Shown here piece after piece: positions 4,626 through 6,397 of a stretch of DNA of 6,397 nt. The translations under genes were made by a program, and so were the position numbers. The stretch is from positions 1 through 6,397 of the forward strand of contig CAKSPP010000079.1 in NCBI GenBank assembly GCA_934481505.1, written 5' to 3'. The notes under the pieces are model-generated. The model did no database searches. It was given only the letters and a program-made list of their open reading frames with translations, and was not told where the DNA came from. This DNA comes from an uncultured Eubacteriales bacterium. GTDB lineage: Bacteria > Bacillota > Clostridia > Oscillospirales > UBA644. Within the stretch, counting starts at the first letter, position 1; each line of letters begins with the position of its first letter.

Positions 4626-6397
4626 ATTGCCATGTGATTACTGTGCCAGAAACAGTACCGACGGTCACCCCGGGAAGTGCCGCAAAATCGTCTTTTGCAT
4701 CAACAACGGAATGAAAAAGAATTGCCTTGCAGTTTTCGCATTTTGAGGCACAAAGGTTACTTAACATTCTGTTTTTGATATTAAAATTGTTTGAAACGGT
4801 CTCCGCAATATAAAGATTGCAGTTACTAAGACGAACGCCCCGATATACACCGCCTCCGATTTCCGCAGGTTGACCGTCAGCCGTTCCCGCATAATTTACT
4901 ATACCTCCGAATACGTTTCCGGCATAAAGATGAGAAACATCCGCACTCGTATAGTTTTTTATCTCGCTGTTTTCTATACGGGAGCCCTTGGTATACAGCC
5001 TGTTATTGCCGCTTCCGTTACCTTCAATCACGGAGTTCAGAATAACAGAATTATTTATCCACAAGGAGCCGCTAAACCTATGCAGAAATGTCGTTTTATT
5101 CACAAAGCAATTCTTGAACGCATAAGCCTTTTGGGTTTCTCCTCCCATATATTTAAGGGTGCAATTCGTTAAATATGAATACTGCAAAGCGGGACTTTCA
5201 AAATAACAATCGGTGAACATGACAAGATTTTCCCGTCTCTCGTTACGCAGGGTTCCGGCGTTGACTATCCCGTAATTATCGCAATTTTCGATTGTCACAT
5301 TCCGCATTATTATTTTGTTTGTGCTGCGGTCTCCGCTTTCCGCCTCAATATCTATTCCCGATCTCGGTGCCGTGCCGCAAATGTTGTCGAAATCTCCGAC
5401 ATGACTGATGACAGAATCTTTGATATAAACATTATCGCAATAACCGACAGTGATACCGTTCCGACGAACATGATGGACATTCAAACCCGAAAAAAACATA
5501 TTGTTTTTATTGAATTTGGAACCGTTCATGCAGTAAATTCCGTCGCCTGTCGACTGACTGAGCTCCATATCCGTTATTCTTATCGTTCCGGCGTCTGTTA
5601 CATCTTTTCCTTCCGGAATACCCGAATATTTTCCTCCGCCCAAAGTATTTCCGGTATCCGGGTCAAAACAGAATCTCTCCATTCTCTCGCAGAACGTGCC
5701 GTTTGAATCTTTCCATGTGACATACTTATAATAGCCGATACCGTCGGCACCGAAACAATCGAGAACCTTTATTATATCGGAAGTAACAAGCATTCCGTCG
5801 CCGGAAATCCTGCCGTGAGCCGCAAGATAAGCGTTGACATCCGCCACCGACCCAAAACGGTCAACGGTATAGGCAAGATTTGTATTGTAAAGATTAAGAC
5901 AGCCGCCGAACTCATGTTTGGGTTCGGTAAAGGTGCACTCTATCACGGAATTATCCGCAGGTGCTGTTTTGAAAGTAAGTTCTCTCTTTATTGCATTCCA
6001 CCGTAAAATATTATCGCTGCCGTCAACGCCGTCAATAGTCACATCCGGTTTTGGCATATACGGTTTATCTTCGGGAATGGTTTCCGCAAAAGAAAAAACC
6101 GTTTTACTGCCGTCGCCGGTTACCGTAACGGTAAAGGGCGTAGGATAGACATGAGTAAGTCTGTCACCGATAATGATTCCGTTTTTCAGTTCGATATCAA
6201 CACAATCGTTTACCTTTACTATTGTATATTTCATGCGGCTCGGAGCTGTCGGGTCATATCTCAAAGTCGAACCGTTAAAATCGACAACGGCTTTTCGGTC
6301 GCAGGAAAATTCCATAACACAATTAGGACAATACGGCTTTGTAGAAGTTGTGGCAAGGGCTGTATATTGAGCGTCATATACGGGTTCTACCGTATAG
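4624..6397 (-). CDS. right-handed beta-helix protein, C-terminal part (5' end beyond window)
   Basis: The frame is open from the stop at 4624-4626 to the right edge, so 590 residues are seen and the N-terminus is missing. The Met encoded at 6313-6315 is internal. Numbered from the edge: CPNC plus C32 (23-32) precede a strand-rich module (about 87-162) with TVTGDGSKTVFSF, VTIDGV and a LTFKTAPADNSVI strand, a pattern common in phage tail-fibre proteins. Residues about 272-487 form beta-helix rungs of the pectate-lyase/tailspike kind (GIDIEAESG, IIMRNVTIENCDNYGI, LWINNSVILNSVIEG). The C-terminus has a Cys cluster CASKCENC (549-556) and a T/V-rich end. No catalytic residues are evident. It may be a virion receptor-binding or depolymerase protein, or a surface carbohydrate-binding protein; no other phage gene is present to decide. 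No ribosome binding site or promoter is visible because the 5' end is outside. Confidence 0.85.
   Translation of the reverse strand, partial: YTVEPVYDAQYTALATTSTKPYCPNCVMEFSCDRKAVVDFNGSTLRYDPTAPSRMKYTIVKVNDCVDIELKNGIIIGDRLTHVYPTPFTVTVTGDGSKTVFSFAETIPEDKPYMPKPDVTIDGVDGSDNILRWNAIKRELTFKTAPADNSVIECTFTEPKHEFGGCLNLYNTNLAYTVDRFGSVADVNAYLAAHGRISGDGMLVTSDIIKVLDCFGADGIGYYKYVTWKDSNGTFCERMERFCFDPDTGNTLGGGKYSGIPEGKDVTDAGTIRITDMELSQSTGDGIYCMNGSKFNKNNMFFSGLNVHHVRRNGITVGYCDNVYIKDSVISHVGDFDNICGTAPRSGIDIEAESGDRSTNKIIMRNVTIENCDNYGIVNAGTLRNERRENLVMFTDCYFESPALQYSYLTNCTLKYMGGETQKAYAFKNCFVNKTTFLHRFSGSLWINNSVILNSVIEGNGSGNNRLYTKGSRIENSEIKNYTSADVSHLYAGNVFGGIVNYAGTADGQPAEIGGGVYRGVRLSNCNLYIAETVSNNFNIKNRMLSNLCASKCENCKAILFHSVVDAKDDFAALPGVTVGTVSGTVITWQ

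Noticed and set aside
6313..6315. Start of the beta-helix gene at this Met codon
   Set aside because: The frame stays open to the right edge with protein-like sequence including CPNC, and no Shine-Dalgarno sequence lies before it.

Overview
The window looks like chromosomal DNA of a low-to-moderate GC member of the Bacillota, most likely Clostridia. The reasons are strong GGAGG-type ribosome binding sites, sigma-A-like promoters with extended -10 boxes, intrinsic terminators with T tracts, tRNA genes that encode their own CCA, and a purine-type riboswitch. This placement is inferred from sequence style only; there is no marker gene for a genus call.

Layout. At the left edge a tRNA-Val(UAC) is read leftward from a good promoter. 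Divergent from it, a second promoter drives three close-packed genes: a small four-helix membrane protein of unknown function, a SpoU/TrmH-family RNA 2'-O-methyltransferase, and a small DUF1294 membrane protein whose start overlaps the methyltransferase stop. A separate promoter, overlapped by a 7-bp inverted repeat, drives a Gfo/Idh/MocA-family NAD(P)-dependent oxidoreductase that ends at a clear terminator.

A tRNA-Gly(CCC) with its own promoter follows. Between it and the next gene lies the most interesting element of the window: a sequence that folds as a purine (guanine-class) riboswitch aptamer. It has the conserved core TATAA / GTTTCTACC / GACTACC, a cytosine at the specificity position, and P2 and P3 stems whose loops carry complementary GG and CC. 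Its 3' half is also the 5' arm of an intrinsic terminator, so ligand binding should prevent termination (an ON switch with pbuE-like architecture). The controlled gene is a 453-residue FAD-dependent dehydrogenase of the COG2509 type with a conserved-looking Cys cluster. No convincing promoter separates the tRNA from the riboswitch, so the tRNA, riboswitch and enzyme may share a transcript.

A bidirectional terminator separates this gene from a convergent gene on the minus strand that runs off the right edge. Its visible 590 residues are the C-terminal part of a right-handed beta-helix protein with a strand-rich module resembling those of phage tail fibres and other extracellular or virion proteins. 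No CRISPR array, insertion sequence, rRNA or attachment site was found.
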